35,603 bases of DNA, from positions 1 to 35,603 of the forward strand of contig SIBF01000024.1 in NCBI GenBank assembly GCA_009695275.1, given 5' to 3'. The notes beneath the pieces are model-generated. The model was not told where the DNA came from, ran no database searches, and worked only from the letters and a program-made list of their open reading frames with translations. Positions 9,112-19,300 of the stretch are shown here, piece by piece. The number at the start of each line of letters is the position of its first letter. The stretch's first letter is position 1. A program made the position numbers and the translations under genes. This DNA is from Pedosphaera sp. (GTDB taxonomy: Bacteria; Verrucomicrobiota; Verrucomicrobiia; Limisphaerales; F1-12-MAGs170).

Positions 9112-11004
9112 ATGCATCTGAAATTCCTTATCGCCATTCTCATCATCGGTTCGATGGCGTCATCGAACTTGCGCGCCACAGCCGCTGCTGCGCACCCAAA
9201 CATCCTCTGGATCACGAGCGAGGATCACGGACCGCACATGGGCTGTTACGGCGACGGGTATGCGACCACCCCAAACGTGGATAAGCTTGCCGCGCGGGGG
9301 ATGATTTACTCCCACGTCTGGTCCTGCGCGCCGGTCTGCGCGCCTTCGAGGACCGCGCTCATCTCGGGCATGTACCCGACATCGACCGGCAGCGAGCACA
9401 TGCGGAGTCTTGTGCCCTATCCAGCGGGCAAGCAGATGTTCCCCCAGTTGCTGCGTGAGGCGGGCTACTATTGCTCGAACAACTCGAAGGAAGATTACAA
9501 CCTCGCGAAGCCGGGCACGGTATGGGATGACTCATCGAAACGCGCGCACTGGACCAACCGAGCGAGCAATCAACCCTTCTTCGCCGTGTTCAATTCGGAG
9601 AAGAGCCATGAGAGCAGGATTCGCGTGCTGCCTCACGAAATCATTCACGACCCGGCGAAAGTTCATGTCCCCGCGTATCATCCCGACACGCCGGAAGTGC
9701 GCCGGGATTGGGCACAGTACTACGACATTGTCAGCGAAGCGGACGGGGACGCTGGCAAGGTACTCGAACAGCTCGAAACCGACGGTCTCGCGGATGATAC
9801 GATTGTCTTTTATTACGCCGATCACGGCTCCGGCATGCCCCGCAGCAAGCGTTGGCCCTACAATTCAGGTCTGCACGTGCCGCTGGTGGTTTTCATCCCG
9901 GAGAAGTTCAAGGAACTCCGTCCATCCGATTACAGGCCTGGTGGCAAATCCGATCGACTCGTTAGCTTCGTCGATTTCGCGCCCACAGTGCTAAATCTTG
10001 CTGGAGTGAAGCCGCCGGAATGGATGCAGGGCCGGGCCTTTCTTGGCAGATTCATCGCGCCTCCGCCGTCGTTTCTCCACGGTTTCCGCGGCCGAATGGA
10101 CGAACGATTCGATCTCGTGCGGAGCGTGACCGATGGCCGCCACGTTTATGTCCGCAATTACATGCCGCACCTCATTTACGGCCAGCGGATCGATTACATG
10201 TTTGAAACACCAACGACACGCGTTTGGAAGCAGCTCCATGACGAAGGCAGGCTCAGTCCGGCGCAGGACAGTTTCTGGAATCCCAAGCCGCCGGAAGAAC
10301 TCTACGATCTGCAAAGCGACCCCGAAGAGGTGAACAACCTAGCCTCTTCACTGTCGCACCAGAAAATCAAGACAAGGCTTCGCAACGCTCAAAAGGATCA
10401 TGCGTTAAGAATCCTCGACGTGGGACTCATCCCCGAAGGCGAACGCTTCTCTCTCGCGCGAGGAGGCTCACCTTACGATCTCGGCCACAACCACGCCCGG
10501 TATCGCTTCGCCCAAGTGTTCAAGATCGCGGAACTCGCCTCGACATTGAATCCAGATGCGCTTCCGGCGCTGAAGCGTGCAATGAAGGATGCCGACAGCG
10601 CCGTGCGTTACTGGGGAACGCTTGGAGTGTTGATGAGCGGCAGAAATGGAGCCGAAGCGGCACTCCCGGAATTGCGAACTGCGCTTCGGGATCCCGCTCC
10701 CGAAGTCCGTATGACCGCAGCTCAGGCCCTTGGAGAGTTCGGCTCAGAAGCCGATTTGAAGGATGTCCTGCCACTGCTCGTGGCCCTCGCGGACTGGGGC
10801 AAGCAAAACGTGTTCACCGTCATGGCTGCTCTGAACAGCCTTGATGCGCTCGGCACCAAGGCGGCGCCTGCGGCGGATTTGATCAAGAGTCTCCCGGTCA
10901 ATGGGGCGGTGCCCGACACCCGGTATTCCTCTTACGTGCCAAAGCTCGTTGACAGTGTTCTGAGCAGATTCAATCAATCGTTGCCGGAGCCAGCTCGACC
11001 TTGA
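9112..11004 (+). CDS. Secreted sulfatase with C-terminal HEAT-like repeats
   Basis: 630 aa. Signal peptide about residues 1-27. Sulfatase core: HPNILWITSEDHGPHMGCYG (D38, H39 region), formylglycine motif CAPSR at 76-80 within CAPSRTALISGMYPTSTGS, and the late metal site FYYADHGSGMPRSKRWPYN. The STGSEHMRS segment after the motif resembles sulfamidase/heparan N-sulfatase-like S1 members, but that subfamily call is tentative. Residues ~465-615 are helical HEAT/PBS-lyase-like repeats (ALPALKRAMKDADSAVRYWG, LPELRTALRDPAPEVRMTAA), an added protein-protein interaction module. The gene is the last of the plus-strand cluster and converges with argJ over 32 bp with no obvious terminator hairpin. Confidence 0.92.
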   Translation: MHLKFLIAILIIGSMASSNLRATAAAAHPNILWITSEDHGPHMGCYGDGYATTPNVDKLAARGMIYSHVWSCAPVCAPSRTALISGMYPTSTGSEHMRSLVPYPAGKQMFPQLLREAGYYCSNNSKEDYNLAKPGTVWDDSSKRAHWTNRASNQPFFAVFNSEKSHESRIRVLPHEIIHDPAKVHVPAYHPDTPEVRRDWAQYYDIVSEADGDAGKVLEQLETDGLADDTIVFYYADHGSGMPRSKRWPYNSGLHVPLVVFIPEKFKELRPSDYRPGGKSDRLVSFVDFAPTVLNLAGVKPPEWMQGRAFLGRFIAPPPSFLHGFRGRMDERFDLVRSVTDGRHVYVRNYMPHLIYGQRIDYMFETPTTRVWKQLHDEGRLSPAQDSFWNPKPPEELYDLQSDPEEVNNLASSLSHQKIKTRLRNAQKDHALRILDVGLIPEGERFSLARGGSPYDLGHNHARYRFAQVFKIAELASTLNPDALPALKRAMKDADSAVRYWGTLGVLMSGRNGAEAALPELRTALRDPAPEVRMTAAQALGEFGSEADLKDVLPLLVALADWGKQNVFTVMAALNSLDALGTKAAPAADLIKSLPVNGAVPDTRYSSYVPKLVDSVLSRFNQSLPEPARP

Positions 11005-11036
11005 ACACGAATGGTTGAATCTCGAGTCATGCGTAA

Positions 11037-12368
11037 TCAGCCACCCAATGTCGCAGGATCAGTCACGTCGCCTTTGTTGTAATCCACATAGGCTTCAGTC
11101 AAATCAGCGGCATACATGATGGCACTGGCTTTGCCGAGGTTGAGGTCGATGTGGAGGTCAAACTCGTTCGGCGCGGCGGCAGCGCAAAGTTCCTTGAAAG
11201 TCGCCTTCGTCGGCTGGCCACGCTTGAGCGAGTAAATAATCTTCCGGCTGCCCGGCGCGCTGTAGCCAATGTCCACAAGGTCCTCGACGACGGTCGCCGC
11301 GCTGTAGCCAAGCGCGTCAATAATGCGGCCCCAGTTCGGGTCGCCGCCGTGCCAGCTTGTCTTCACGAGAGCGCTGTTCGCCACAGCCCGCGCGGCGGCA
11401 TCAGCGTCCTGAATCGTCTTCGCGCCCGCCACGCGCACAGTCACGACTCGGTGAACACCTTCGCCATCGCGCACGATCATCCTGGCGAGTTCGAGCGTCA
11501 CGTGATTGAGCGCGGCTTGGAAGGTCTTCATTTCCGCGCTCCGCGCGCCGAGTTTCGGGTTTCTTGCGAGTCCATTCGCCAACACGAGCACGGTGTCGTT
11601 GGTGCTCATGTCGCCATCCACAGTGATGCGGTTGAAACTATTCGCCACAGCCTCGGTCAACGCGCCCTGTAGCGCCTTCGACTCGATGGCGGTGTCGGTG
11701 GTGATGAAGCAAAGCATCGTGGCGTGGAGACCTTGCGGCAGCGACGCGGGACGCGCGCCGGTCGGGCTCATACCCGGCTGGATCATGCCCGCGCCCTTGC
11801 AGATGCCTCCGATGCGGACGGCCTTGCCACCGAGCTTGAACTCCACGGCGATTTTCTTCGGCCGCGTGTCACTGGTCATGATGGCCTCGGCGGTTTCATC
11901 GGCGTGCCCAGGAGTGTTGCCGAGCAATTGAGCGACTTCCTCGATGCCGTTGTAGATATTTTCCATCGGCATGTTCACGCCAATGCGGCCGGTGCTGGCA
12001 ACGAGAACGACTTCCTCCTCCATGTGGATGTGGGCAGCGGCAAATTGAGTCATCTCGATCGCATCCTTCATACCTTGTCTCCCAGTGCAGGCGTTGGCAT
12101 TGCCAGAGTTCACCACGATGGCCTGCGCCTTGCCGTTCTTTACGCGCTTCGCACAGACCTTGACGGGCGCGGCGCAAATCTGGTTGGTCGTGAAGAGGCC
12201 GGCGACGGCAGCGGGTACTTTGGACACGATGAGCGCAAGGTCGCGCTTCATTCCTTTGTTAGAGCCTTTGCCGGTGCCGAGGCGTTTGATATCACAGAAA
12301 ACGCCCGCGCTCCTGAAGCCCTGCGGAGCGACGATCGACCCTTCGATGGATTTGAGTTTTGCTTTCAT
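11037..12368 (-). CDS. argJ: Bifunctional glutamate N-acetyltransferase / ornithine acetyltransferase ArgJ
   Basis: 443 aa, cytoplasmic. ArgJ moves acetyl from N-acetylornithine to glutamate in the cyclic arginine pathway; some members also use acetyl-CoA. Seen here are the conserved blocks NSGNANACTG (88-97), STGRIGVNMP (125-134), KGAGMI (191-196) and the autoproteolysis site in LHATMLCFITTD, where T217 becomes the N-terminal nucleophile of the beta chain. Length and the full C-terminal block (GDPNWGRI) fit an intact enzyme. No other arg genes are adjacent; a small nucleotidyltransferase-fold gene lies 43 bp upstream on the same strand. Whether it is mono- or bifunctional cannot be told from sequence alone. 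Confidence 0.95.
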   Translation of the reverse strand: MKAKLKSIEGSIVAPQGFRSAGVFCDIKRLGTGKGSNKGMKRDLALIVSKVPAAVAGLFTTNQICAAPVKVCAKRVKNGKAQAIVVNSGNANACTGRQGMKDAIEMTQFAAAHIHMEEEVVLVASTGRIGVNMPMENIYNGIEEVAQLLGNTPGHADETAEAIMTSDTRPKKIAVEFKLGGKAVRIGGICKGAGMIQPGMSPTGARPASLPQGLHATMLCFITTDTAIESKALQGALTEAVANSFNRITVDGDMSTNDTVLVLANGLARNPKLGARSAEMKTFQAALNHVTLELARMIVRDGEGVHRVVTVRVAGAKTIQDADAAARAVANSALVKTSWHGGDPNWGRIIDALGYSAATVVEDLVDIGYSAPGSRKIIYSLKRGQPTKATFKELCAAAAPNEFDLHIDLNLGKASAIMYAADLTEAYVDYNKGDVTDPATLGG

Positions 12369-12411
12369 CTGTGTGGAAATGACCCGCGAATGGCGGGTCT
12401 GGACTTAGACA

Positions 12412-12930
12412 TCAGGGAAGTTGCCGGAGAATGGCATCCGGGAGTTGAGGGGTGAATTTCGGATATTTTTCCGCCACGCGAATGAGATCGAGTTCATCCT
12501 TCTTGCGTTTGGAGAGGCGGCGCTGAGGGTCGGACCACGCCCATATTTTCGCCTGCACCAAGTCGGCGAGCGATGCAACGCGCAAGCACATTCCAAGTGT
12601 TTCATGCATTTCAGCGCGGGCCGGGAAACCAGCATAGCGTTCGTCTTTGGTGAACTGGATGCTGAGTTGACTGCCGGGTCGGAGTGCGTTGAGTGAGTGG
12701 GGATGGTCTTCCATCTTGAAGCCGAGCGACGCCAACCGATGACTGACTGGTTCCATGTGCTCGGCAGTGAGCACGAAATCAGCATCCATTGTGTAAACAG
12801 GCTCGACGTAACAGTTGATGGCCAGGCCTCCAATCAAGCAGTAATCGCGCAGCGATTCACAGAGCGCGACAACCTGGCGCAAGTCGTCGCCACTTCCTGA
12901 TATCGATTCGAATGCGGCGCTGGCAGTCAT
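12412..12930 (-). CDS. Nucleotidyltransferase-fold protein (DUF6036/AbiEii-like)
   Basis: 172 aa from ATG 12930. A longer frame reaches 13239 but would run antisense through iscX, so the internal Met (MTASAAFESI) is preferred. The protein has the minimal nucleotidyltransferase signature: IGGLAINCY (GG at 34-35) followed by TMDADFVL (D49, D51), as in AbiEii-type toxins and related DUF6036 proteins. The C-terminal half has LADLVQAKIWAW and a KRKKDELDL helix, typical of the same group. Its role may be toxin-like (nucleotidylating an RNA or protein) or housekeeping. It precedes argJ by 43 bp on the same strand; no cognate AbiEi-like antitoxin is visible. Confidence 0.65.
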   Translation of the reverse strand: MTASAAFESISGSGDDLRQVVALCESLRDYCLIGGLAINCYVEPVYTMDADFVLTAEHMEPVSHRLASLGFKMEDHPHSLNALRPGSQLSIQFTKDERYAGFPARAEMHETLGMCLRVASLADLVQAKIWAWSDPQRRLSKRKKDELDLIRVAEKYPKFTPQLPDAILRQLP

Positions 12931-13063
12931 CGCCACGGAGTTAAGCAACCTGTCCGCAGGGAGCAAGACCGTCCTTTGATCTATTACCGCCTTCTCATCA
13001 AGCTTCCACCCTTGGATCGCTTGACCCGAACGTGCCGGCCTTGTACTCGTGGCGGCACCAAGC

Positions 13064-13270
13064 ATGAATACCAAGCTTACGTGGAAGGAATCAGAGGAGA
13101 TCGCATGGGCCCTGGCGGACAAGTTTCCGGACCAGGATCCTTTGCGGCTGAGTTTTCCGAAGCTGCATAAGATGATCACCGAACTGCCAGAGTTCGACGA
13201 TGACCCCAACAAATCAAACGAAGCCATCCTCGAGTCCATCCAGATGGCATGGTACGAGGAGAAGAAGTAG
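13064..13270 (+). CDS. iscX: IscX-like Fe-S cluster assembly protein
   Basis: 68 aa, acidic. The whole protein follows the IscX (YfhJ) pattern: LTWKESEEIAWALADKFP at the N-terminus, then LHKMITELPEFDDDPNKSNE and AILESIQMAWYEE. E. coli IscX is 66 aa and shares the W-x-[DE]-S-x-E-I start and the DFDDDP...SNE..L signature. IscX binds the cysteine desulfurase IscS and iron and tunes cluster assembly. It is usually the last gene of an isc operon, but here it stands alone between unrelated genes. A GTG at 13049 would add five residues; the ATG at 13064 matches the family start. It converges with the next minus-strand gene over 12 bp. Confidence 0.85.
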   Translation: MNTKLTWKESEEIAWALADKFPDQDPLRLSFPKLHKMITELPEFDDDPNKSNEAILESIQMAWYEEKK

Positions 13271-13282
13271 AGCCTCCCGCCT

Positions 13283-14398
13283 TTATCTAACTTCCACAGC
13301 CCGGTAAAAGCGTCTCGCCGGGGTCAATTTTTCCTCGTCCACCCAGAACATTGACGGGCCCCTGAGGACGACGAAGCCGATTTTCGCCCAGCCCGTGATA
13401 CCTTCCACCTCGGTGGTGGCTTCGATGTCGTAACGTGAACCGATCGCGCCGGTGATACGAAGTCCAGGATACAGATCGAGTTCAAGGTTGGCGGGTGATC
13501 CTTCCGTGGCAACCAGCCCCGAGCGGTACACCACGCCGTCGTCGGTCACAGCCACGAAGTGGGAGCCGTTATGGGCGACAAACTTTGGAGTGCTATCATC
13601 GGGCAGGAATCGTCCAGTCCAATTCTTCCCGTCGGGCGATGTCCATATCAACCCTCGATCTCCAGCCGCCACGTACCGGCCGGCGGCAAACGTCAGGCGT
13701 GCAAGGTTGGTCGCTTGAAGTGTTGCAACCCGTGTCCACTTGAGTGCATCGGGCGAAATCCAGACCGAGCCGGAGTTGGTTCCGAGTCCCACCCAACCCG
13801 CGACTCCAAACGCCGCGGAGCGCAACGCAAGGTCACCGCCGGTGCCCGTGGCATTGGTGCTGGCCAGAGTCCATTTGATGCCATCAGGACTCGATGCTGC
13901 CTTCGTGCCCGTGCCGAGAAACAAACCCGAAGCATAGGTGAGCGCATTGTTGGTGATGGCACCGCCGGTGGCACGCCAGTCAGCACCGTCCGCCGCAGCC
14001 CATACAGTTCCTGGCGCGTCCAGCAAAAGGAACTGCGAGCCTCCATAAGTGACCGAAAGCAGATCTCGCACACCACCCACTGCCCGAACCGTCCAGTTGG
14101 TCAGGTCCGGCGAAGTCGCGGTAAGAGTTCCTCCCGCAGCAACAAAAACGCCATTGCCATAAGAAATGGCCTTGGTGATTCCCCTCGGGACTGGAGGAAG
14201 ATTACCCCACTCGACACCATCCAATGATCGATAAACACCCTTCAACCCCAGCGCGATGAAGTTTTCGTTGAGGAAATGCACCGCAGTGATCGTGTCTCCG
14301 AGCTGACTGACCGGTGTCCACTGGTCAAGGCCGTCGGCGCGAGCGTGAAGCACGCTGACTGCGATCAAACCGGTTGCGAGAAGCGTCGTGAATTTCAT
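13283..14398 (-). CDS. Secreted Asp-box/propeller-like protein with RFYRAVE-type C-terminal domain
   Basis: 371 aa. Signal peptide MKFTTLLATGLIAVSVLHARA (1-21). The body repeats a SPDxxxWT unit: TSPDLTNWTVR, SSPDGIKWTLAS, ISPDALKWTRVAT, TSPDGKNWTGRF, each about 40-50 residues apart. This resembles BNR/Asp-box blades of sialidase-like or photosystem-stability-factor-like propellers. The last ~65 residues (LRITGAIGSRYDIEATTEVE to RRFYRAVEVR) are a small beta domain often found at the end of secreted verrucomicrobial proteins (from memory). Enzymatic activity is not evident; extracellular binding or surface display is more likely. It lies 93 bp downstream of the TIR-AAA gene on the same strand. 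Confidence 0.75.
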   Translation of the reverse strand: MKFTTLLATGLIAVSVLHARADGLDQWTPVSQLGDTITAVHFLNENFIALGLKGVYRSLDGVEWGNLPPVPRGITKAISYGNGVFVAAGGTLTATSPDLTNWTVRAVGGVRDLLSVTYGGSQFLLLDAPGTVWAAADGADWRATGGAITNNALTYASGLFLGTGTKAASSPDGIKWTLASTNATGTGGDLALRSAAFGVAGWVGLGTNSGSVWISPDALKWTRVATLQATNLARLTFAAGRYVAAGDRGLIWTSPDGKNWTGRFLPDDSTPKFVAHNGSHFVAVTDDGVVYRSGLVATEGSPANLELDLYPGLRITGAIGSRYDIEATTEVEGITGWAKIGFVVLRGPSMFWVDEEKLTPARRFYRAVEVR

Positions 14399-14491
14399 GG
14401 TGAGTCAATGAATATCATTGCCCGGTATGAATGGAAAGCAGAGAGACAAATTCCCAATGCCAGCGATTCGTCGTGAACAGCAAGACTCCAA

Positions 14492-16093
14492 TTACAGAAT
14501 GTGCCGCAATAAGAACCGCGAGTAGAGCTGACAGCGGGGGTGTGCATCTCCGGGTGAATTGCCGGTGACGACCCCTGCGCTGCGAAGCCGGTAAAAGCTT
14601 TCCTGGTTCGGGCAGGGCTGCCCTCGGACCAAACCTCGCACGACGTCCATTAATGCGGGATCCTTCGCCAGCAGCACCAACAACCGGCGCAGATGGTCGC
14701 CAAAAATTCCTTCGTCGCGATCCACTTCCTTCTCGAATTCGTCGAGAGAAATGTTCTGCGTGTGGAGTTCGTGCAAGGCACGGCGGACCAGGAACGGGTG
14801 CCCGGCCACGAGTTGAATACAGCGCTCCAGCTCGGCTTCCGACTTCAGAGGCGAACGATAAAGGCGGTTCAGTTCCGCGACCTGCTCGCGCGTGAAGTCT
14901 TCGAGCACAAGCCTGGTGCCGACATTGAAGGGCGACTGATTCATGTCCGTGATGAACAAATGAGCTTCGGTGGCGTAAGCGATGGCAAGGGTCAATCCAG
15001 CCCATGGACCGGACGGATCAAGGGCCCGCTCATTGTGCCAGGATCTAAACAGGCCGAACACTTCACTGCCAAAGTTACACGTGAAAAGGCGATCCACTTC
15101 ATCAAGCCCCCAGACGAGGGGCGCGTTCAGCTTGCTCAACACTTCTCGCCGGATGTAGCGCTCAAAATTCACGTTGGCGCCGCGGCGTTCATCCCATGCG
15201 TCCTCCGGTGGAACAGGGAACTGAAGTTGTTCCGCCAGAGATTCCGCGAGGGTCAGGTAAAGATTTGCCGGCGATGAAAGGTCGGCGACGTTCAATTTTT
15301 GAAAGTCGGTCATGACAACCTTCGCACCACGTTCACGCGCCTGCTGGAGCCCTCGCGCAAGCAATGAAGTCTTGCCCATCTGCCGGGCACCTTTGATGAG
15401 AATGATGCTGTCGTAACGAGCCAGCGCGCTGCGCAGTTCATTGTCCTGGGGGCGGACGAGATAAAATTCCGAATTCAACGGCACCGCGCCGCCTGGAGGT
15501 TCCACGACATCAGGGATGGGAGCTGGTGCGTTTGCAGGTGTGACTCGCATGGGCGGTCGCGGAGGAGTGGCCAACCTGGGTGCGATACGCAGGCGCGATG
15601 GTCTTGCTGCTTCACGCGGTGCCTCACCGTAGGCTCGAAGGGCGGCCACCACTTCTTCGACAAGGCGTTGATTATCTTGCAGACCATCCCATGTCTTGCT
15701 CGGCACAGGCTCAAGGATCCGGGCAATCAGTTCGGGATAAGCGCCAACAAAGTTGATGCGGATCGGAATGATGTGTGGACGCCCGTTGTTGTGTTGGGCT
15801 GCTTCATGAGCGAGCTCGATTTCATAGGCCAGCATCTCACTGTGGGAGCTTCCATGCGAGATGAGCGGGATGACAGCATCGGCACTACGAAGCTGTTGCT
15901 CCAGCTCGGTGGCCCATTCGACTCCTACATTCAGATGTTTGTCCGTGAATACCTGATAACCAAAGCCTGCAAGCTGGGTCTCCAGCAAGCGTCCCAACTG
16001 TTCGTCCAGCGGCATGTAACGCTTGGACAGGACGACAACGCGCTTGGGAGCTGGATTTACTGGGGCTGCGCCGGTGCTGGCGGGAGGTGTCAT
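14492..16093 (-). CDS. TIR domain - AAA_35 (STAND-like) ATPase
   Basis: 533 aa from ATG 16093; a frame with 14 more residues starts at 16135. Residues ~17-155 form a TIR domain: [41 protein letters not shown], then YEIELAHEA, where E91 is the predicted NADase glutamate. After a Pro-rich linker (~165-205) comes an AAA_35-type ATPase: [15 protein letters not shown], Walker A GARQMGKT (235-242), Walker [11 protein letters not shown] (D331, E332), a LFRSWHNE segment, the signature [15 protein letters not shown], and [10 protein letters not shown]. The expected behaviour is ligand-controlled oligomerisation switching on TIR NAD+ cleavage or signalling. No conventional sensor repeats follow the ATPase, only a ~70-residue helical tail. 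It is divergent from the cytochrome-WD40 gene. The domain calls are firm; a role in phage defence is inference. Confidence 0.85.
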   Translation of the reverse strand: MTPPASTGAAPVNPAPKRVVVLSKRYMPLDEQLGRLLETQLAGFGYQVFTDKHLNVGVEWATELEQQLRSADAVIPLISHGSSHSEMLAYEIELAHEAAQHNNGRPHIIPIRINFVGAYPELIARILEPVPSKTWDGLQDNQRLVEEVVAALRAYGEAPREAARPSRLRIAPRLATPPRPPMRVTPANAPAPIPDVVEPPGGAVPLNSEFYLVRPQDNELRSALARYDSIILIKGARQMGKTSLLARGLQQARERGAKVVMTDFQKLNVADLSSPANLYLTLAESLAEQLQFPVPPEDAWDERRGANVNFERYIRREVLSKLNAPLVWGLDEVDRLFTCNFGSEVFGLFRSWHNERALDPSGPWAGLTLAIAYATEAHLFITDMNQSPFNVGTRLVLEDFTREQVAELNRLYRSPLKSEAELERCIQLVAGHPFLVRRALHELHTQNISLDEFEKEVDRDEGIFGDHLRRLLVLLAKDPALMDVVRGLVRGQPCPNQESFYRLRSAGVVTGNSPGDAHPRCQLYSRFLLRHIL

Positions 16094-16320
16094 AATTGTT
16101 GCTGCATCCTCAAGTCTAAGGTTATGTCCATGCACATGGCACGGCTTTTCCCCTCGCGGCTGAGTTTTGGCCTCTTGAAATAGGAAAGGGCCAAGGTGCT
16201 GTCGAGTTCAATCTAGCCCAAATCTTGTTTAATTCTGGACAGGTCCCACGCAATAATCAGCTACCTTTGCTTCAAAGGTTGCCCAGACTGAACTTGCCAG
16301 CTAACGTCCGCGTATCCCTT

Positions 16321-19300
16321 ATGAAATCGTTTGCACGTTTTTGGAGCCGGCAACCACCACACTGTTTGTCAGCACTGCCCCGGCTCGGCAGCGTTCTGCT
16401 GCTCGCCCTGGTTCAGGTCTCGCATTTGTTCGCAGCCGAAGGTCCAGACTTCTCGGCGGTCCAGGTCATCTTCAACCAGCACTGTCTGGACTGCCACGCC
16501 GCACAGGATCCGGAAGGAAAACTGGTGATGGAAAATTTCGAGACACTCATGAAAGGGGGCGAGAGCGGACAAGTAATGGCACCTGGAAAATCAGACGAGA
16601 GCCTTCTCGTGCGGATGATTGAGGGCAGGATTGAGCGGGACGGAAAACAGAAAGTCATGCCGCCGGGGAAGAGGAAGAAGCTGGAGGCTTCCGAAATCGC
16701 CACAATCACGACCTGGATCAATGCCGGAGCAAAACCCCCGTTGCTGGCCACCGCCAGACAGTCGGATCTCGCCCTGGCAAATCTCCCGAAGATCGCGCCG
16801 AAAGTTCCGCCGCGCCGCGCCGTCAATGCGATCGCGTTTTCATCGACGATCCACCTGCTCGCCATGGCCCGGGGTACGGAAGTTGATCTGGTCGATCCGG
16901 AATCGCGAGTGGTGATTCGCACTTTGTCGGGGCATCGCGGGCAGGTGAACTCGGTCGCATTCTCACCGGATGGAACCTGGCTGTACGCGGCGGCCGGCGA
17001 GGCTGGATTGTTCGGCGAAGTGAGGGAGTGGCGCGTGGTGGACGGGACGCGCGTCCGTTTGTTCGAGGGCCACACCGATGCGATTTACGGGATGGCGCTT
17101 TCGCCGGATGGCAAGACGCTCGCGACCGGCGGTTACGACCAGAAGATCAACTTGTGGCGAATCGAAACGGTGGAGCAGATAGCGGTTCTGTCCGGGCACA
17201 ACGGCTCGGTGTACTCACTGGCATTCCGGCCTGACGGGCGGATTCTCGCCAGCGGAAGCGCGGATCGCACAGTGAAGCTTTGGGACGTGCAGCGTGCGGA
17301 ACGTCGCGACACACTTTCCCAGTCGCTTAGGGATGTGTTTAGCGTGGCGTTTACCCCTGACGGCAAGCGGCTCTTCTCGGCGGGCGCGGACAACCGGATC
17401 CGGATTTACGAGGTCAGCGAGAAAGCCACGGAAACCACAAACCCGCTGATTGAAGCGAAGTTTGCTCACGAGGGAGCAATTCTGCGGCTGGCATTTTCTC
17501 ATGACGGGAAGACGCTGGCGACTTCGGCGGATGATCGCCTCGTGAAACTCTGGAGTGTGGCGACACTGACCGAGAAGGCGGTGCTTGAACCGCAGCCCGA
17601 CTGGGCGCTGGCGATTGCGTTCGCGGCGAGCGACAAGGCTCTTGTTGTTGGACGGTTCGACGGTTCCGTGCAGTACTATGATGCGAGTGGCGGCGGAGTG
17701 TTGCCGCTCCCGAAACCCGAGTTGGCCAGCGCTGAACCACGCGGTGTCCAGCGCGCAACAACAACGAAGGTGAAGCTGCGTGGAAAAAATCTCTTGGGGC
17801 TGACGATGATCCGGTCGGCGACGGAAGGATTGGCTGGCAAGTTGATCCAGACGGAGCCGATTGGAGCACTCGATTCCGTCTGGGTGGAACTGACACCGTC
17901 ACCAACCCTGCCCCGCGGCAGCCACGAAATCTGGGTCGTCAGCACGAACGGTGAGAGCAACCACATCCAGATGCACGTGGACAATCTCCCGCAGATCAAC
18001 AACACCGGGGACCACAAGGACCGGCGCCAGGTGGTGGAGCTTCCTGTGAACATCTGGTCCACGTTCCCGCAACCAGGCGATGCCGACCAATTCGCCTTTG
18101 AGGCCAAAGCAGGCCAGATGATCGTGTTCGATGCATCTGCTCAATCCATCGGTTCAAAGGCCGATCTTGTGGTCACGTTGTCCGACTCGAACGGACGCGT
18201 GGTGGGCAGCAACAACGACTTCGACGGCGTGCGTGATCCATTCCTTGCCTACGCGATTCAGACTGATGGCCGCTATACGGTGCGGGTTCATGACCTTCTG
18301 CTGGGTGGATCTGCTGATCATTATTATCGCATGACGGTGGGCGCGCTGCCTTTTGTGACAGGGGTTTACCCGCTGAGTGTGTCGAGTGGCACCGAGAACA
18401 ATGTCGAGCTTGTGGGTTACAATCTTCCTGAAGATCTACGATTAAAACTGACAGCCCGGGAACCCGGAGAGATGGATGTCCCGCTTGATTTGGAAAAGAT
18501 GCGGGTGCGTCGTCCGCTCAAGCTTGCGGTGAGCGACGGCAGCACTTTCATGGAATTGGAGCCGAATGATCAACCGCAACAGGCGATGCGGATCCAACAA
18601 CCTTGCTCCGTTAACGGACGAATCTGGTCGGGCAGCAAGTCATCGGACGTGGACTTGTACCAGTTCGATGCAGGACAGGGAGAACGATGGATCATCGAGA
18701 CTTTGGCGGCGCAGCGCGGATCGCCGGTGGATACCAAGATTGAAGTGCTCTGGCCGGACGGCAGGCCCATCGAGCGTACGTTGCTCCAGGCGGTGCGGAA
18801 TTCAGCGGTGACATTTCGTGGAATTGATTCGTCCTCGACCGATTGTCGTGTTGAGAACTGGGAGGAGATGGAATTAAACCAGTATCTTTATCTGAACGGC
18901 GAAGTGGTGAAATTGTTCCGATCACCACAGGGCCCGGATTCGGGATTCCTTTTTTACACCGCCAACGGCAAACGCCGGGGTTACTTTGATACGACGTCTT
19001 CGGCTCACGCTGTGGATGAGCCCTGTTACATCGTCGAACCACGCATGCCCGGCGCCAAACTCGTCGCGAACGGCCTGCCCGTTTTCACGGTTTATTTCAG
19101 CAACGATGATGACGCAGACCGCCGAATTGGCACCGACTCGAAAATTCACTTCACGGCACCGACGATGGGAAGCTACCTCATCCGCGTCACGGACACGCAA
19201 GGAGCAGCCGGCGAACGGTTCGCTTACAACTTGAAAGTGCGGCGGCCGGAACCTGACTTCAGCGTGACGATCCAAGGCGCTGATCCCACGGTACCTCCAG

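Noticed and set aside
11724-12455. 243-codon plus-strand frame
   Set aside because: Antisense to argJ, whose catalytic motifs are all present.
12931-13239. N-terminal extension of the nucleotidyltransferase-fold gene
   Set aside because: It would be antisense to most of iscX, and its composition (Ser/Arg-rich) does not resemble the rest of the protein; the Met at 12930 is preferred.
16130-16141. Small palindrome CCATGCACATGG near the TIR gene start
   Set aside because: Only a 5-bp stem; expected by chance at this base composition.
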